64,000 nucleotides of DNA from Sulfitobacter sp. DFL-14 (GCF_003335585.1 NZ_QBFD01000024.1:62001-126000), one strand, 5' to 3'; shown: positions 45,548-58,165, counted from the stretch's first letter. Notes: generated from the sequence alone by a model not told the origin. Program-made: numbers and translations.

Positions 45548-46582
45548 TTGTTTTTCAGCTCTGACAATGCCGGTCCCGTGCATCCCGCGATCATGGAGCG
45601 GATCGTGGCGGACAACGCCGGGTACCAGATGCCCTACGGCAAGGACACCATCATGGACGAGGTGCGCGACCGTCTGCGCGACATCTTCGAAGCGCCGGAG
45701 GCAGCGGTCTATCTGGTGGCCACGGGAACGGCTGCAAATGTGCTGGCGCTGGCGTGTTATGCGCAGCCCTGGCAAACGATCTTCTGCTCCAGCGTGTCGC
45801 ACATCCATCAGGACGAATGTAACGCGCCCGAATTCTACACCGGCTCTGCCAAGCTGACCCTGGTGGAAACGCAGAGCAAGATGTCGCCCGAAGGTCTGGA
45901 GGCCGCGATCTCCGGCCAGAAACCCGGAAACGTTCATGGTGCCCAGCCGGGGCCGGTCTCCATCACGCAGGTCACGGAACGGGGATCGGTCCACAGCATT
46001 GCCGAACTGCAGGCGCTGACGGCAGTGGCCAAGGCGCATGATCTGCCCGTGCACCTGGATGGCGCGCGCTTTGCCAATGCGCTGGTATCGCTCAATTGTT
46101 CTCCGGCGGAAATGACCTGGAAGTCCGGTGTCGACGTGGTCAGCTTTGGCGGCACCAAGAACGGCTGCATGGGTGTGGAGGCGGTGATCTTTTTTGATCC
46201 GGAAAAAGCCTGGGAATTCGAATTGCGCCGCAAGCGCGGGGCGCATCTGTTTTCCAAGCACCGCTATCTTTCGTCACAGATGGCGGGCTATCTCGCGGAT
46301 GACCTCTGGCTGCGCATGGCGCGGCAGGCCAATGACAATGCGGCACATCTGGCCGATGGCCTGCGCAAGGCGGGTGCGACCTTCCTGCACGACCCTCAGG
46401 CCAACATGATCTTTGCCAGCTGGCCGCGTGCGGTGCATCGCAAGCTGCACGAGGCCGGGGCGCGCTATCACCTCTGGGGCGGCAGCCTTGAAGGGGCGGA
46501 TGACGAGATGGTCGCTGCGCGCCTTGTCTGCGACTGGTCCCTGCCCCGCGACCAGATTGATGCTTTCCTCAGCCATTTCTAG
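45548..46582 (+). CDS. ltaE: Low-specificity L-threonine aldolase-type PLP enzyme
   Basis: Splits threonine (and allo-threonine or related beta-hydroxy amino acids) to glycine and an aldehyde. The 344-aa PLP protein is a beta-eliminating lyase/threonine aldolase, with FFSSDNAGPVHPAIMERIVA at the start, DGARFANALVSL, and the PLP lysine in SFGGTKNGCMGVEAV. A TTG start is set by GAGGAG 8 bases upstream within the ycgN 3' end. It forms the end of the ribF-ycgN-ltaE cluster. Confidence 0.9.
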   Translation: MFFSSDNAGPVHPAIMERIVADNAGYQMPYGKDTIMDEVRDRLRDIFEAPEAAVYLVATGTAANVLALACYAQPWQTIFCSSVSHIHQDECNAPEFYTGSAKLTLVETQSKMSPEGLEAAISGQKPGNVHGAQPGPVSITQVTERGSVHSIAELQALTAVAKAHDLPVHLDGARFANALVSLNCSPAEMTWKSGVDVVSFGGTKNGCMGVEAVIFFDPEKAWEFELRRKRGAHLFSKHRYLSSQMAGYLADDLWLRMARQANDNAAHLADGLRKAGATFLHDPQANMIFASWPRAVHRKLHEAGARYHLWGGSLEGADDEMVAARLVCDWSLPRDQIDAFLSHF

Positions 46583-46598
46583 GCCAGCACCGTCAGGC

Positions 46599-47405
46599 TC
46601 AGACCGTATCCAGGAATTCCTTCCAGATCGCCGCTGTCTCCCTGGGGTGGCTGATCGGCGCCATGTGTCCCGCGCCCGGCACAACAGCCTGCCGCGCATT
46701 GCGCATCCGGGCGGCCAGACCGTCATTGGTCGCAATGATCGCGGGATGGGCCTGCTCTCCGCGAAGCACGAGGGTCGGCATGCGCGCTGCATCCAGACCG
46801 CCCGGTTGCAGCAACCCGCGGTCGTCGTCGTAAAGCACATCGCGGCTGCCTGGCACCACATGAACGCCACGCGTCATTGCGGCACGGGTGCGCTCTGGCA
46901 GGCTGTCCCAGGCTGGGGCCTGATCGCTCCACATCCTGTTGAAGACCCGCGCGCCGGCCTCCGCATCTCCACTGTTCATCGCCTTTGTGAAGGGCAGTGA
47001 ATGGCTTTCGTAGGCGGCAACGGTTTCAGGCGCATCCTGCCGTGCGATGGCGAAAAAGACCGGTTCGATCACCGTCAGGCTGCGCACCCTGTCGGGATAG
47101 GACACCGCGATGCGCAGCGCGGTCATGGCGCCGAAGGAATGGCCGATCACATCCATCGGCGCATCATCCATCGCGGCAACCGAGGAGGCCATCGCCGTAT
47201 CGCTCAGGTGGCTGACCCCGTCCCAGTCATCGCTCTTGCCATGGCTGGGCATATCGGGCGCGACAAATGTGACCTCTCCGTCCAGGGCATCGACAATCCC
47301 CGCCCATGCGCCGCCAAATGCCAGCGTGCAATGCAGCCCCAGCACCCGGCGCGGACCCTGGCCCAGGGTCCGCACATGGGCGTGGAAGCCGGGTTGTGGG
47401 GTCAC
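46599..47405 (-). CDS. Alpha/beta-fold hydrolase
   Basis: A 268-aa soluble alpha/beta hydrolase. The nucleophile elbow is GHSFGA (about residue 94), and the catalytic His is in VVPGAGHMAPISHP near the C-terminus. GLHCTLAFGGAWAG is the oxyanion region. Substrate unknown. The start at 47405 overlaps the stop of the upstream DsbA-like isomerase by 4 bases, so the two may act in one degradation pathway for an aromatic compound; this is inference from coupling. Confidence 0.85.
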   Translation of the reverse strand: MTPQPGFHAHVRTLGQGPRRVLGLHCTLAFGGAWAGIVDALDGEVTFVAPDMPSHGKSDDWDGVSHLSDTAMASSVAAMDDAPMDVIGHSFGAMTALRIAVSYPDRVRSLTVIEPVFFAIARQDAPETVAAYESHSLPFTKAMNSGDAEAGARVFNRMWSDQAPAWDSLPERTRAAMTRGVHVVPGSRDVLYDDDRGLLQPGGLDAARMPTLVLRGEQAHPAIIATNDGLAARMRNARQAVVPGAGHMAPISHPRETAAIWKEFLDTV

Positions 47406-47998
47406 AGATCGCCTGCAAGATGCAGGTCGATGTCGGCAATCCGGTCCTGCCCCCAGAACCGCTGCTCGCCCACGAAATAGAACGGAGCGCCAAAGACGCC
47501 GCGCTCCACCGCTTCTTCCAGGTTGCGGGCATAGGTCTCTGCCCCTTCCAGCAGGCCGCTGTCTGCCAGTTTGGGATCGAACCCCGCCTCGGTCAGACAG
47601 GCGCGGATCACGTCATCCTCGGCGATGTCCTTTTCCTCGGCCCAGACCGCGCGGGTGATCACATGCGCCAGCTTGCCCAGGTCACCGCCGCCGGCATTCT
47701 GCGCCGCGATGAACGCATAGGCTGCAGGCGCCCCATTTGTAGGCCAATGTGCAGGCCGCAGATTAAAGGGCATGCCCAGCTTCTTTGCCTGCCGGACCAG
47801 TTCCTGCGCCCGGTATTCGATGCGGCTGATGTGCCGGTCCTTGGGGGCTGTGCCCCCGGTCCGGGCAAAGGCGCTGACGATGTCGAAGGGCTTGTAGTTG
47901 ATCGTTGCGCCATGTTTCCGGGCCACCTCTTCGAGCCGGGTGCCGGCTAGGTAGCAATAGGGGGACAGTGTCGCGAAAAAGTAGTCGATCTGGGACAT
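47402..47998 (-). CDS. 2-hydroxychromene-2-carboxylate isomerase (DsbA-like, kappa GST type)
   Basis: A 198-aa thioredoxin-fold protein of the HCCA isomerase family. The glutathione-binding site region IDYFFATLSPYCYLAGTRLE and the GVFGAPFYFVGEQRFWGQDR end are typical. HCCA isomerase acts in naphthalene degradation, but relatives are widespread and their substrates uncertain. The start at 47998 has AAGGA upstream. Coupled to the hydrolase gene by a 4-base overlap. Confidence 0.87.
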   Translation of the reverse strand: MSQIDYFFATLSPYCYLAGTRLEEVARKHGATINYKPFDIVSAFARTGGTAPKDRHISRIEYRAQELVRQAKKLGMPFNLRPAHWPTNGAPAAYAFIAAQNAGGGDLGKLAHVITRAVWAEEKDIAEDDVIRACLTEAGFDPKLADSGLLEGAETYARNLEEAVERGVFGAPFYFVGEQRFWGQDRIADIDLHLAGDL

Positions 47999-48104
47999 TT
48001 GGCGTTCCTTGAGGGGCTGATAGCTTGGTGGCACCGTAGCTGCGTGCTAAGCGAGGTTCAACGACACGAATCTGTCATATTCCCGCTGCCACGGAGACCC
48101 TCCC

Positions 48105-49136
48105 ATGCCCCGCACTTCCGAGCCCAAGCTTATTTCAGGCAATGCCAACATGCCGCTGGCCAAGGCGATCGCACGGCGGATGTCGCTGCACCGGGGTGTC
48201 AACGTGGGGCTTGTCGATGCACGGGTGGAGCGGTTCAACGACGGCGAGATTTTCGTGGAGGTGTTCGAGAACGTGCGCGGCGAGGATATGTTCATCATCC
48301 AGCCCACGTCGAACCCGGCCAATGACAACCTGATGGAACTGCTGATCATGGCCGATGCCCTGCGCCGGTCCTCGGCTGCACGGGTCACTGCGGTGCTGCC
48401 CTATTTCGGTTACGCCCGGCAGGACCGGCGGACCAAGGCGCGCACCCCCATCACTGCCAAGATGGTGGCAAACATGCTGGTCGGCACCGGGATCGAGCGG
48501 GTTCTGACCATGGATCTGCACGCGGCACAGATCCAGGGGTTCTTTGATATCCCGGTGGACAACCTTTATGCCTCTCCGGTCTTTGCGCTGGACATCGCGA
48601 ATGCCTTCAAGGACCGCATGGACGAGCTGATGATCGTCAGCCCTGATGTGGGTGGCGTGGCGCGGGCGCGCGAATTGGCCAAACGCCTGAACGCCCCGCT
48701 GGCCATCGTGGACAAGCGCCGCGAGAAAGCCGGGGAGGTCGCCGAGATGACCGTGATCGGCAATGTGACCGACAAGATCTGCCTGATCGTCGATGATATC
48801 TGCGACACCGCCGGCACCCTTTGCAAGGCCGCTGAAGTGCTGCTTGAGAACGGAGCCAAGGAAGTACACTCCTACATCAGCCACGGTGTCATGTCCGGCC
48901 CGGCGGTGGACCGCGTCACCAAGTCTGTGATGAAGTCGCTGGTCATCACCGACAGCATCCAGCCCACGGAAGAGATCAAGAAAGCCGCAAATATCCGCAT
49001 CGTGCCAACGGCGCCGATCTTTGCCCAGGCGATCCTGAACATCTGGAACGGGACCTCTGTGTCATCGCTGTTCGAGGCCAATACGCTGGGCCCGATCTAT
49101 GACGGGATGTACGCGGCGGAATACGCCACCCGCTGA
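48105..49136 (+). CDS. prs: Ribose-phosphate pyrophosphokinase
   Basis: Makes PRPP from ribose 5-phosphate and ATP for nucleotides, histidine and tryptophan. The 343-aa enzyme has the pyrophosphate and ATP segments ([31 protein letters not shown]) and the PRPP-binding [20 protein letters not shown]. It is longer than enteric Prs (about 315 aa). GGAG precedes ATG. The gene is divergent from the isomerase. Confidence 0.97.
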   Translation: MPRTSEPKLISGNANMPLAKAIARRMSLHRGVNVGLVDARVERFNDGEIFVEVFENVRGEDMFIIQPTSNPANDNLMELLIMADALRRSSAARVTAVLPYFGYARQDRRTKARTPITAKMVANMLVGTGIERVLTMDLHAAQIQGFFDIPVDNLYASPVFALDIANAFKDRMDELMIVSPDVGGVARARELAKRLNAPLAIVDKRREKAGEVAEMTVIGNVTDKICLIVDDICDTAGTLCKAAEVLLENGAKEVHSYISHGVMSGPAVDRVTKSVMKSLVITDSIQPTEEIKKAANIRIVPTAPIFAQAILNIWNGTSVSSLFEANTLGPIYDGMYAAEYATR

Positions 49137-49225
49137 CCGGACACGCCCGCAACAACTTCGGGTTTGAGCATCTGAGGGGCTTCTGACCCGAGCCCCGGGC
49201 GCAAAGACAGGCCTTCACAGGAACG

Positions 49226-49576
49226 CTATTCGACGTCCCAGTCGCCTTCGTCGCTCAGATGGCCGATGGCAATCCAGGAAATGCGCATCCGCGCGACCCG
49301 CGTGTCACCCCAGGTTCTGAAAACCATGTCGAAACCGGATTTCGTGACGGATTCCGCGCTGATGTCCGCGCGCATGACTGTTGTCGCGTCAAGATCCCAC
49401 AACGACGGGGAAAGCTGGACCGTGGGCGGTTCCAGATAGGTTTCGGAAAATCGAATGTGCCGCCTGCGCTCGCGCTGGCCGCGCCCGGTCCACATCGCCC
49501 CCCCGTCTTCGTAATCCGAAAACAGGATGACATCGCCGCTGTCCACACCGGTCGTATGACTTCTTAATCTTTTCAT
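49226..49576 (-). CDS. H-type lectin domain protein
   Basis: A 116-aa protein whose C-terminal two thirds match the H-type (discoidin-like, Helix pomatia agglutinin type) lectin fold: HIRFSETYLEPPTVQLSPSL, then ATTVMRADISAESVTKSGFD and MVFRTWGDTRVARMRISWIA. The family binds sugars such as GalNAc in animals; the bacterial role is unknown. There is no signal peptide, which is odd for a lectin. No clear ribosome binding site is visible before ATG. The roughly 195 bases to the atp terminator hold nothing else I could name. Confidence 0.75.
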   Translation of the reverse strand: MKRLRSHTTGVDSGDVILFSDYEDGGAMWTGRGQRERRRHIRFSETYLEPPTVQLSPSLWDLDATTVMRADISAESVTKSGFDMVFRTWGDTRVARMRISWIAIGHLSDEGDWDVE

Positions 49577-49770
49577 GGGTATATTATGGCCTGAAAGTGG
49601 CGTCGATCAAAGCCGGATTATGCACCTTCAACCCCAGGTATCGGGTTGTTATCACGTCGATTTCCGGTTTCGGGCATTCTCTGCGGCCAACATGGCGCTC
49701 AAAGCGGGCCGCTTTGCGACCGAGGGCCGCAAACCCTGTTTCCACCGTCCGCCGTTGCCCTGCATCCGGA

Positions 49771-49800
49771 ACAAAAAAGCCCCGCTATTGCAGGGCTTTT
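49771..49800 (-). terminator. Intrinsic terminator of the atp operon
   Basis: On the minus strand AAAAGCCCTGC-AATA-GCGGGGCTTTTTTGT forms a stem with T run, 20 bases after the atpC stop. The A/T symmetry lets it also stop transcription from the other strand. Confidence 0.85.
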
Positions 49801-49819
49801 CCTTGGAATGTCGATGACT

Positions 49820-50257
49820 TCAAAGATTTGGTTGCTTTGAAGACAGGCCGATCTCGCCGCCAACCGCCACCATGTCGGCGAGCAGCTTGGCCGCGTCGTC
49901 AACCGGTCCCGGCTCGTTCTCGAAGGCTTCCTTTGCCCTGGAATAGACATGTGTGGCCTCTTCGATCATCTCATCGAGATGTTCCTGGGTCATGTCACCC
50001 TTGGGCACGGCACGCTCGGCCAGAACCGATACACCACGGCTGCTGATCTCGGCGAAACCGCCGGTCACAACATATTCCGCCGTGCCTTCCGGCCCTTCGA
50101 CCGACAACACGCCGGGGCGCAGGGTGGTGATGGTGGGGGCATGCCCCTCCATCGCTGTCATGTCGCCATCGGCGCCGGGGATCTGCACGGAGGTGACCTG
50201 CAAGGAGGCCAGCCGCCGCTCGGGCGACACCAGATCGAATTGCATTGTGTCTGCCAT
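49820..50257 (-). CDS. atpC: ATP synthase F1 epsilon subunit
   Basis: Central-stalk subunit that couples rotation to catalysis. The 145-aa protein has the N-terminal beta-sandwich ([39 protein letters not shown]) and a C-terminal helical segment. Last gene of the atpHAGDC operon, 13 bases after atpD. A second ATG four codons in (MQFDL) is a possible start. Confidence 0.96.
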   Translation of the reverse strand: MADTMQFDLVSPERRLASLQVTSVQIPGADGDMTAMEGHAPTITTLRPGVLSVEGPEGTAEYVVTGGFAEISSRGVSVLAERAVPKGDMTQEHLDEMIEEATHVYSRAKEAFENEPGPVDDAAKLLADMVAVGGEIGLSSKQPNL

Positions 50258-50270
50258 CAGTCAGGCTCCC

Positions 50271-52590
<2,320 letters not shown>

Positions 52591-52604
52591 TGGCTTATCT
52601 CTCC

Positions 52605-54143
52605 TTAAGCGAAGTCTGCGGCGTAAGCGTCGAGCGCAGCTTTGATCTTGTCTTCCAGCTCGTCTTTCACCTTGCGGTCATTGTTGGTGATGTCCTTGAG
52701 CAGATCGGCGTTCTTGGAACGCAGGTGCGACAGGAGCCCCTGTTCCCAGCGACCAACTTCGGTGACTTCCAGCTTGTCGAGGTAGCCATGTGTACCAGCG
52801 TAGATGACGCAGACGATTTCCGCGTTCGACAGCGGCGAGTACTGCGGCTGCTTCATCAGCTCGGTCAGACGCGCACCGCGGTTCAGCAGGCGCTGGGTGG
52901 CGGCATCGAGGTCGGAACCGAACTGTGCAAAGGCAGCCATTTCGCGGTACTGAGCCAGCGACAGTTTCACCGGACCGGCAACCGAGGACATCGCCTTGGT
53001 CTGGGCCGAGGACCCAACACGGGACACCGACAGACCGGTGTTCACCGCGGGGCGGATGCCCTGGTAGAACAATTCGGTTTCCAGGAAGATCTGGCCGTCG
53101 GTGATCGAGATCACGTTGGTCGGAATAAAGGCCGACACGTCACCGCCCTGGGTTTCGATGATCGGCAGCGCCGTCAGCGAGCCGTTGCCAGCGTCGTCGC
53201 CCAGCTTGGCCGAACGCTCCAGCAGACGGGAGTGGAGGTAGAAAACGTCGCCCGGGTAGGCTTCGCGGCCCGGCGGGCGGCGCAGCAGCAGGGACATCTG
53301 GCGGTAGGACACGGCCTGTTTGGACAGGTCATCATAGACGATCAGGGCGTGACGGCCGTTGTCGCGGAAGAACTCCGCCATCGCAGTCGCGGAATAGGGT
53401 GCCAGGAACTGCATCGGCGCGGGCTCGGACGCGGTTGCGGCAACAACGATGGAATAGGCCATCGCGCCGGTGTCTTCGAGCTTTTTGACCAACTGGGCCA
53501 CGGTGGACCGCTTTTGACCAATCGCAACGTAGACGCAGTACATCTTCTTGCTTTCGTCGCCCTCTGCGGCGTCGTTGACCTGCTGCTGGTTCAGCATCGC
53601 GTCAAGCGCGACGGCGGTCTTGCCGGTCTGACGGTCGCCGATGATCAATTCACGCTGGCCACGGCCAATCGGGATCATGGAGTCAACGGCCTTCAGGCCG
53701 GTTGCCATCGGTTCATGCACCGATTTACGCGGGATGATGCCCGGCGCCTTCACGTCGGCAACGCCGCGCTGCTTGGCGTTGATCGGACCCTTGCCATCGA
53801 TCGGGTTGCCCAGACCATCCACAACCCTGCCCAGCAGTTCGTTGCCAATCGGCACGTCCACGATGGAGTTGGTCCGCTTGACGGTGTCGCCTTCCTTGAT
53901 GTCCCGGTCGGAACCGAAGATCACGACGCCGACGTTGTCGGATTCAAGGTTCAGGGCCATGCCCTGAATGCCGCCGGGGAATTCGACCATCTCACCGGCC
54001 TGAACATTGTCCAGCCCGTAGACGCGCGCGATACCGTCACCGACGGACAGCACACGACCGACTTCGGCAACCTCGGCCTCTTGGCCGAAATTCTTGATCT
54101 GGTCCTTCAGGATTGCAGAAATCTCTGCGGCTTGGATACCCAT
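52605..54143 (-). CDS. atpA: ATP synthase F1 alpha subunit
   Basis: Non-catalytic nucleotide-binding subunit. The 512-aa product has [20 protein letters not shown] at the start, the P-loop [14 protein letters not shown] and the signature [20 protein letters not shown]. It starts the base after the atpH stop, an ordinary tight spacing for this operon. Confidence 0.99.
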   Translation of the reverse strand: MGIQAAEISAILKDQIKNFGQEAEVAEVGRVLSVGDGIARVYGLDNVQAGEMVEFPGGIQGMALNLESDNVGVVIFGSDRDIKEGDTVKRTNSIVDVPIGNELLGRVVDGLGNPIDGKGPINAKQRGVADVKAPGIIPRKSVHEPMATGLKAVDSMIPIGRGQRELIIGDRQTGKTAVALDAMLNQQQVNDAAEGDESKKMYCVYVAIGQKRSTVAQLVKKLEDTGAMAYSIVVAATASEPAPMQFLAPYSATAMAEFFRDNGRHALIVYDDLSKQAVSYRQMSLLLRRPPGREAYPGDVFYLHSRLLERSAKLGDDAGNGSLTALPIIETQGGDVSAFIPTNVISITDGQIFLETELFYQGIRPAVNTGLSVSRVGSSAQTKAMSSVAGPVKLSLAQYREMAAFAQFGSDLDAATQRLLNRGARLTELMKQPQYSPLSNAEIVCVIYAGTHGYLDKLEVTEVGRWEQGLLSHLRSKNADLLKDITNNDRKVKDELEDKIKAALDAYAADFA

Positions 54144-54710
54144 TTATCCGACCTCTTTCATTACGTTCTGGAGGGAATTGAGCTTAGAGCGGATCGACGT
54201 GTCGATCATCTTGGAGCCCACTTTGACGATAAGACCGCCGATGAGGCTCTCATCAACGGTCGATTGAAGTGTTACGGCTTTGCCGGTGTTCGCGGTCAGC
54301 GATTTTGCCAGCTTGTCAGATTGCGTCTTTGTCAGCGCCTTGGCGGAGGTCACCTCGACGGTGACTTCACCCTTGTCCTCGGCGATCTGGGCGCGCAGTC
54401 TCTTGACCAGCTGGGGCAGGACGAACAGGCGCCGCTTTGTCGCCATCAGCGACAGCGTGTTGGTCATGATCGGGGACAGTTTCATCTTCTTGGCAATTGC
54501 GGAAATCGCAGCGCCCTGCTGGTCACGGGTATAGACCGGCGAATGGATCAGGTTGCGGAAATCTTCGCTGTCATTCAGCGCGTCGCTCAACGCGTCCAGG
54601 TCGGCTTCGATGCCTTTGACCTTTTTGCCATCCTTGGCCAGATCATAGACCGCCGAGGCGTAGCGCTGTGCGATACCGGTGGAAATCGAAGCTGTTTCGG
54701 ACACGTCCAT
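54144..54710 (-). CDS. atpH: ATP synthase F1 delta subunit
   Basis: Peripheral-stalk subunit linking F1 to the b dimer. The 188-aa protein begins MDVSETASISTGIAQRYASA and has the family pattern RLRAQIAEDKGEVTVEVTSA, VDESLIGGLIVKVGSKMIDT. First gene of the operon; F0 genes (atpIBEF) are elsewhere, as is normal in Alphaproteobacteria. GAGAGG precedes ATG. Confidence 0.97.
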   Translation of the reverse strand: MDVSETASISTGIAQRYASAVYDLAKDGKKVKGIEADLDALSDALNDSEDFRNLIHSPVYTRDQQGAAISAIAKKMKLSPIMTNTLSLMATKRRLFVLPQLVKRLRAQIAEDKGEVTVEVTSAKALTKTQSDKLAKSLTANTGKAVTLQSTVDESLIGGLIVKVGSKMIDTSIRSKLNSLQNVMKEVG

Positions 54711-54802
54711 CCTCTCAAAAATCTGTCCGGATATGCGAAAGAAGTCGCGTCACCGGTTCGTTGGCGCGGCTTGAATAGGCTCAAGACGTCTAAATCAGGT
54801 GC

Positions 54803-54831
54803 CATGTAGCAGAGCACTTCCCTGCCCGCAA
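54803..54831 (-). promoter_or_regulatory. Candidate promoter of the atp operon
   Basis: Minus-strand TTGCGG (54831-54826) and TACATG (54808-54803) are 17 bases apart, about 95 bases upstream of atpH. The match is moderate. The surrounding gap 54711-55140, between divergent atpH and the RTX gene, contains no gene I can support. Confidence 0.35.
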
Positions 54832-55140
54832 CACAGTATAGTGCGGCTTTATGACCTGCATATCCCTTTATTTAGGACACGGATAGCACTCCGCGTTTTT
54901 TTGCGGGTCGCGCCCTGGTCGTTTGTTCAAATCATGGGCGGGGCGGCGAATCTCCTTGCGGCCTCCGGGGTGCGACCCGGCGCTGCGACCCCATGATGCG
55001 CCGGGTTCGCGATAGTCCGCACTGATCTGCAGCAATTGTTTCATCGGGGGCAACGACTTGCCCGGTTTTTGGCCAGGCAATTGACAGAGGGTCGCTTATC
55101 GGTTGCCATGTTCTCGCCTGTTTTGTTTTAGGGGATTCCC

Positions 55141-56337
55141 ATGCTTGGTCTCACACTTCTGCCGCTGCTCGGTGTTGGCCTTTTGCTGATGGCTTTGAAC
55201 AATGACGACGACACGGTGGACACGCCCGATCCGGACCCTTCCGACGATGTGGTCAATGGCACAGAGGGTGACGACATTTTGTCGGCCGTTGGCTCGGAAA
55301 CCATAAATGCTGGCGGCGGCAACGACAGCCTGACCGCCACCGACACGTCTGATGGGGCCGTTCTGAACGGAGACGACGGGCGCGACGACCTGCGCGCGGG
55401 TGGCAACGCGCCGACCTTGAACGGCGGCGAGGGCAACGATACCCTGACTGCGGACGCAGGCTCTGACGGGGCGGTCCTGAATGGCGATGCCGACAATGAC
55501 GACCTTCGGGCCGAAGGCAGCAATGCCACGCTGAACGGGGGCGAAGGCAGCGACAGCTTGACCGCCACGGACACCTCTGACGGGGCCGTGCTGAACGGCG
55601 GCGACGGGGCCGACGACCTGCGTGCGGGTGGCAACACCCCTACCCTGAATGGCGGAGAGGGCAACGACAGCCTGTATGATGGCGATGCCCTGGACGCGGT
55701 GCTGAACGGCGACGGCGGGGATGACCTGTTCTTCCTGACGGGCGGAGGCGGCACCGAAGCCAACGGTGGCGCGGGCAACGACAGCTTCGAAGCGATACCC
55801 GCCGGCGGCGACATGGTGTTGAATGGCGGCGACGGAGACGACGATTTCTACGTCGGCGGCGAAGGCGGCACGCTTAACGGTGACGCGGGCAACGACACCA
55901 TCGGCGTGGAGGGCGGCGGCTGGGATGTCTTCGGTGGCGAGGGTGACGATGACCTGACCATCGCCTACGTCCAGAACGGCGCCGCCAGCACCTTCACCGG
56001 CGGCACCGGCGCGGATGTATTTACGCTGGCCGCCACCAGCAATGAACAGGCCGGCTCCCCCGATGCCGCCGACCTCGGCGTCGTGGGCGTCATCACCGAC
56101 TTCGCGCCCGAAGAAGACGGGCTGGTGCTGGATCTGCGCGACCTCGAAACTGGCGGCGGTGCAGCCAGCCTGAACGCGATCACCACCAACGTCGCGGCAG
56201 ACGGCAGCTATACCGACGTGACCTTCGATATAACTCTGTCAGCGACCGGAGCACAGCAGCTCTCCACGATTCGGTTGTCGGGTGTGACGGGACTGGAAGC
56301 AGACGGGATCACGGTGATCGGCAACTCCGCCGCCTGA
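55141..56337 (+). CDS. RTX-like calcium-binding repeat protein with N-terminal hydrophobic segment
   Basis: A 398-aa very acidic protein. An N-terminal hydrophobic stretch (MLGLTLLPLLGVGLLLMALN) could be a membrane anchor or uncleaved signal. It is followed by an Asp-rich linker and many GG-x-G-(N/D)-D type nonapeptides typical of hemolysin-like beta-roll calcium repeats (NGGEGNDTL, NGGDGDDDF). Three tandem copies of a 38-aa unit begin at residue 62. No C-terminal enzymatic domain is present, but a final TDFAPEEDGLVLDLRDLE block resembles RTX C-terminal modules. Secretion route is unknown; no T1SS genes are near. Confidence 0.75.
   Translation: MLGLTLLPLLGVGLLLMALNNDDDTVDTPDPDPSDDVVNGTEGDDILSAVGSETINAGGGNDSLTATDTSDGAVLNGDDGRDDLRAGGNAPTLNGGEGNDTLTADAGSDGAVLNGDADNDDLRAEGSNATLNGGEGSDSLTATDTSDGAVLNGGDGADDLRAGGNTPTLNGGEGNDSLYDGDALDAVLNGDGGDDLFFLTGGGGTEANGGAGNDSFEAIPAGGDMVLNGGDGDDDFYVGGEGGTLNGDAGNDTIGVEGGGWDVFGGEGDDDLTIAYVQNGAASTFTGGTGADVFTLAATSNEQAGSPDAADLGVVGVITDFAPEEDGLVLDLRDLETGGGAASLNAITTNVAADGSYTDVTFDITLSATGAQQLSTIRLSGVTGLEADGITVIGNSAA
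55324..55665 (+). repeat. Three tandem 114-bp units in the RTX-like gene
   Basis: Codons 62-99, 100-137 and 138-175 encode repeats of D(S/T)LTA...SDGAVLNG...DDLRA...TLNGGEG(N/S). Units 1 and 3 are most alike, and unit 2 has diverged. A degenerate fourth follows. Expansion by unequal crossing-over or slippage is likely. Confidence 0.85.
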
Positions 56338-56343
56338 TGCGCG

Positions 56344-57099
56344 TCAGGCCCTCTGCTCGCGGGCCCTGCCCACGGCGGGTTCGGTCAGACCATCCAGCAC
56401 GCTGACACGCTTGCGCTGTTGCTCGGTGCGGCCCTTGGGCGGATAGACCTGCTTGGTCGCTTCCACCATGAATGCGCCCCCGGCAAAGATGGTCGGCACG
56501 TGCCGACCGACCCGTTCGAACAGGCCGGAGGATTTCATCCAGATACGCTGCTGCGAGGGGATCTGGTAAAGCGCGCCGACCTGGCGCTCAGGCAGAAACT
56601 GATGCTTGCGCAGTTGCGCGTCGAGTTGTCCCGGCGAATAAGGTCGCCCATACCCGAACGGCGTCCGGTCCCGCCGCGCCCAAAGCCCGGCGCGGTTCGG
56701 CACGATGAACAATGCCTTGCCCCCCGGCCCCAGCACCCGCCAGCATTCCTCCAGCAAGTCCGAGGGCCGCTCTGACGTTTCCAGCCCGTGCAACAAAACC
56801 AGCTTGTCCACATGCCCGGTCTCGATCGGCCAGAGCGTTTCCTCGGTCAATACGGAGGTATTCGGCATGCCGGCAGGCCAGGGCATTACACCCTGCGGTC
56901 CGGGCATCAGCGTCATCACCCGTCGCGCATCGCTCAGGTAGGGGCGCAGCAGCGGCGCGGCAAAGCCGAAGCCAACCACGGTCTGGCCCTTGGCCTCCGG
57001 CCACAGCCCCAGCATCCGGGTGCGCAGGGATTTCTGCGCCGCACGCCCCAACGTGCTGCGGTAGTAGAAATTACGCAGGTCCTGAACATCAAGATGCAT
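56344..57099 (-). CDS. Class I SAM-dependent methyltransferase-like protein
   Basis: A 251-aa protein with methyltransferase-like features, including a weak motif I ([14 protein letters not shown]), [20 protein letters not shown] and [19 protein letters not shown]. The late part has extra basic tail residues. Substrate unknown. It is divergent from gloB, an arrangement recurrent in Rhodobacteraceae to my knowledge. Convergent with the RTX gene, ending 6 bases from its stop. Confidence 0.82.
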   Translation of the reverse strand: MHLDVQDLRNFYYRSTLGRAAQKSLRTRMLGLWPEAKGQTVVGFGFAAPLLRPYLSDARRVMTLMPGPQGVMPWPAGMPNTSVLTEETLWPIETGHVDKLVLLHGLETSERPSDLLEECWRVLGPGGKALFIVPNRAGLWARRDRTPFGYGRPYSPGQLDAQLRKHQFLPERQVGALYQIPSQQRIWMKSSGLFERVGRHVPTIFAGGAFMVEATKQVYPPKGRTEQQRKRVSVLDGLTEPAVGRAREQRA

Positions 57100-57163
57100 T
57101 GCAGCCCATCGTCGTGAATGTCACTCTGGCCCTGACCTTACCAACAGGAGAGAGGAATACACC

Positions 57164-57931
57164 ATGCCCTTTGATCTGATTACAATTCCCTGCCTGTCCG
57201 ACAACTATGCATACCTGCTGCATGATGAAGCCACCGGCGAGACTGCCTGCATCGACGTGCCCGAAGCAGGCCCGATCAAGGCGGCGCTTGAAGATCACGG
57301 CTGGACCCTGTCGCAGGTGTGGCTGACGCATCATCACTGGGACCACGTCGATGGGCTGGCCGACCTGCTGGCGGATCACCACGCCTCTGTCGTGGGCGCG
57401 GCGGCAGACGCCCACCGGATGCCGGAGCTCAATGTCCCGGTAAAGGAAGGCGACACAGTCAAGCTGGGCAGCCTTACCGCGCATATCCTGGATGTATCGG
57501 GCCACACGGTTGGCCATATTGCCTTTTACGTGCCGGGCGCCAGCGCCGCCTTTACCGCCGACAGCCTGATGGCGCTTGGCTGTGGCCGCCTGTTTGAAGG
57601 AACGCCCGCGCAAATGTGGGATTCCATGCAGAAACTGATGAAACTGCCCGGCGATACGACCATCTGTTCAGGTCATGAATACACCGCATCCAACGCAAAA
57701 TTTGCGCTGACTGTTGATCCGCAGAATGACGCTCTTATATCAAGGGCCAAAGCCGTTGAGGACGCCCGTGCCAAGGGTCAGCCAACGGTACCATCGCAAC
57801 TCTCAACCGAACTCCAAACCAATCCCTTCCTGCGCCCCGCCGACCCCGGCATTCGCGCGAACCTGGGGATGCCAGACGCTTCGGACAGCGACGTCTTTGC
57901 AGAAATTCGCAAGCGCAAGGACAATTTCTGA
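57164..57931 (+). CDS. gloB: Hydroxyacylglutathione hydrolase (glyoxalase II)
   Basis: Hydrolyses S-lactoylglutathione in methylglyoxal detoxification. The 255-aa metallo-beta-lactamase-fold enzyme has the binuclear metal motif THHHWDHVDG, DSLMALGCGRLFEGTPAQMW and the substrate-binding CSGHEYTASN; the C-terminal helical domain is complete. Divergent from the methyltransferase across about 65 bases. Confidence 0.95.
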   Translation: MPFDLITIPCLSDNYAYLLHDEATGETACIDVPEAGPIKAALEDHGWTLSQVWLTHHHWDHVDGLADLLADHHASVVGAAADAHRMPELNVPVKEGDTVKLGSLTAHILDVSGHTVGHIAFYVPGASAAFTADSLMALGCGRLFEGTPAQMWDSMQKLMKLPGDTTICSGHEYTASNAKFALTVDPQNDALISRAKAVEDARAKGQPTVPSQLSTELQTNPFLRPADPGIRANLGMPDASDSDVFAEIRKRKDNF

Positions 57932-58165
57932 TCGGGCGCGCCGCTGCGTTGCATGTGCAATGCCCTGGACCGCTCCGATCCGTCAGCAAACCTGCCGCAT
58001 CTGACGCCAAAACAACGCTATCACGGTCTTTGTGAAGAGAATTTTCAAGAAAATGCTTGAAGCCGGGCCATGATCAACCAAACTCTAATACTATGAGGCC
58101 ATGGTCGGACCGGGGCCCTGTTATTCCACAGCCCCCTGCCGACCCCGATCGAAAAGGAGCACCTC

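Noticed and set aside
54868..55080. 70-codon minus-strand frame between atpH and the RTX gene
   Set aside because: Arg/Pro-rich translation, no ribosome binding site, no family features.
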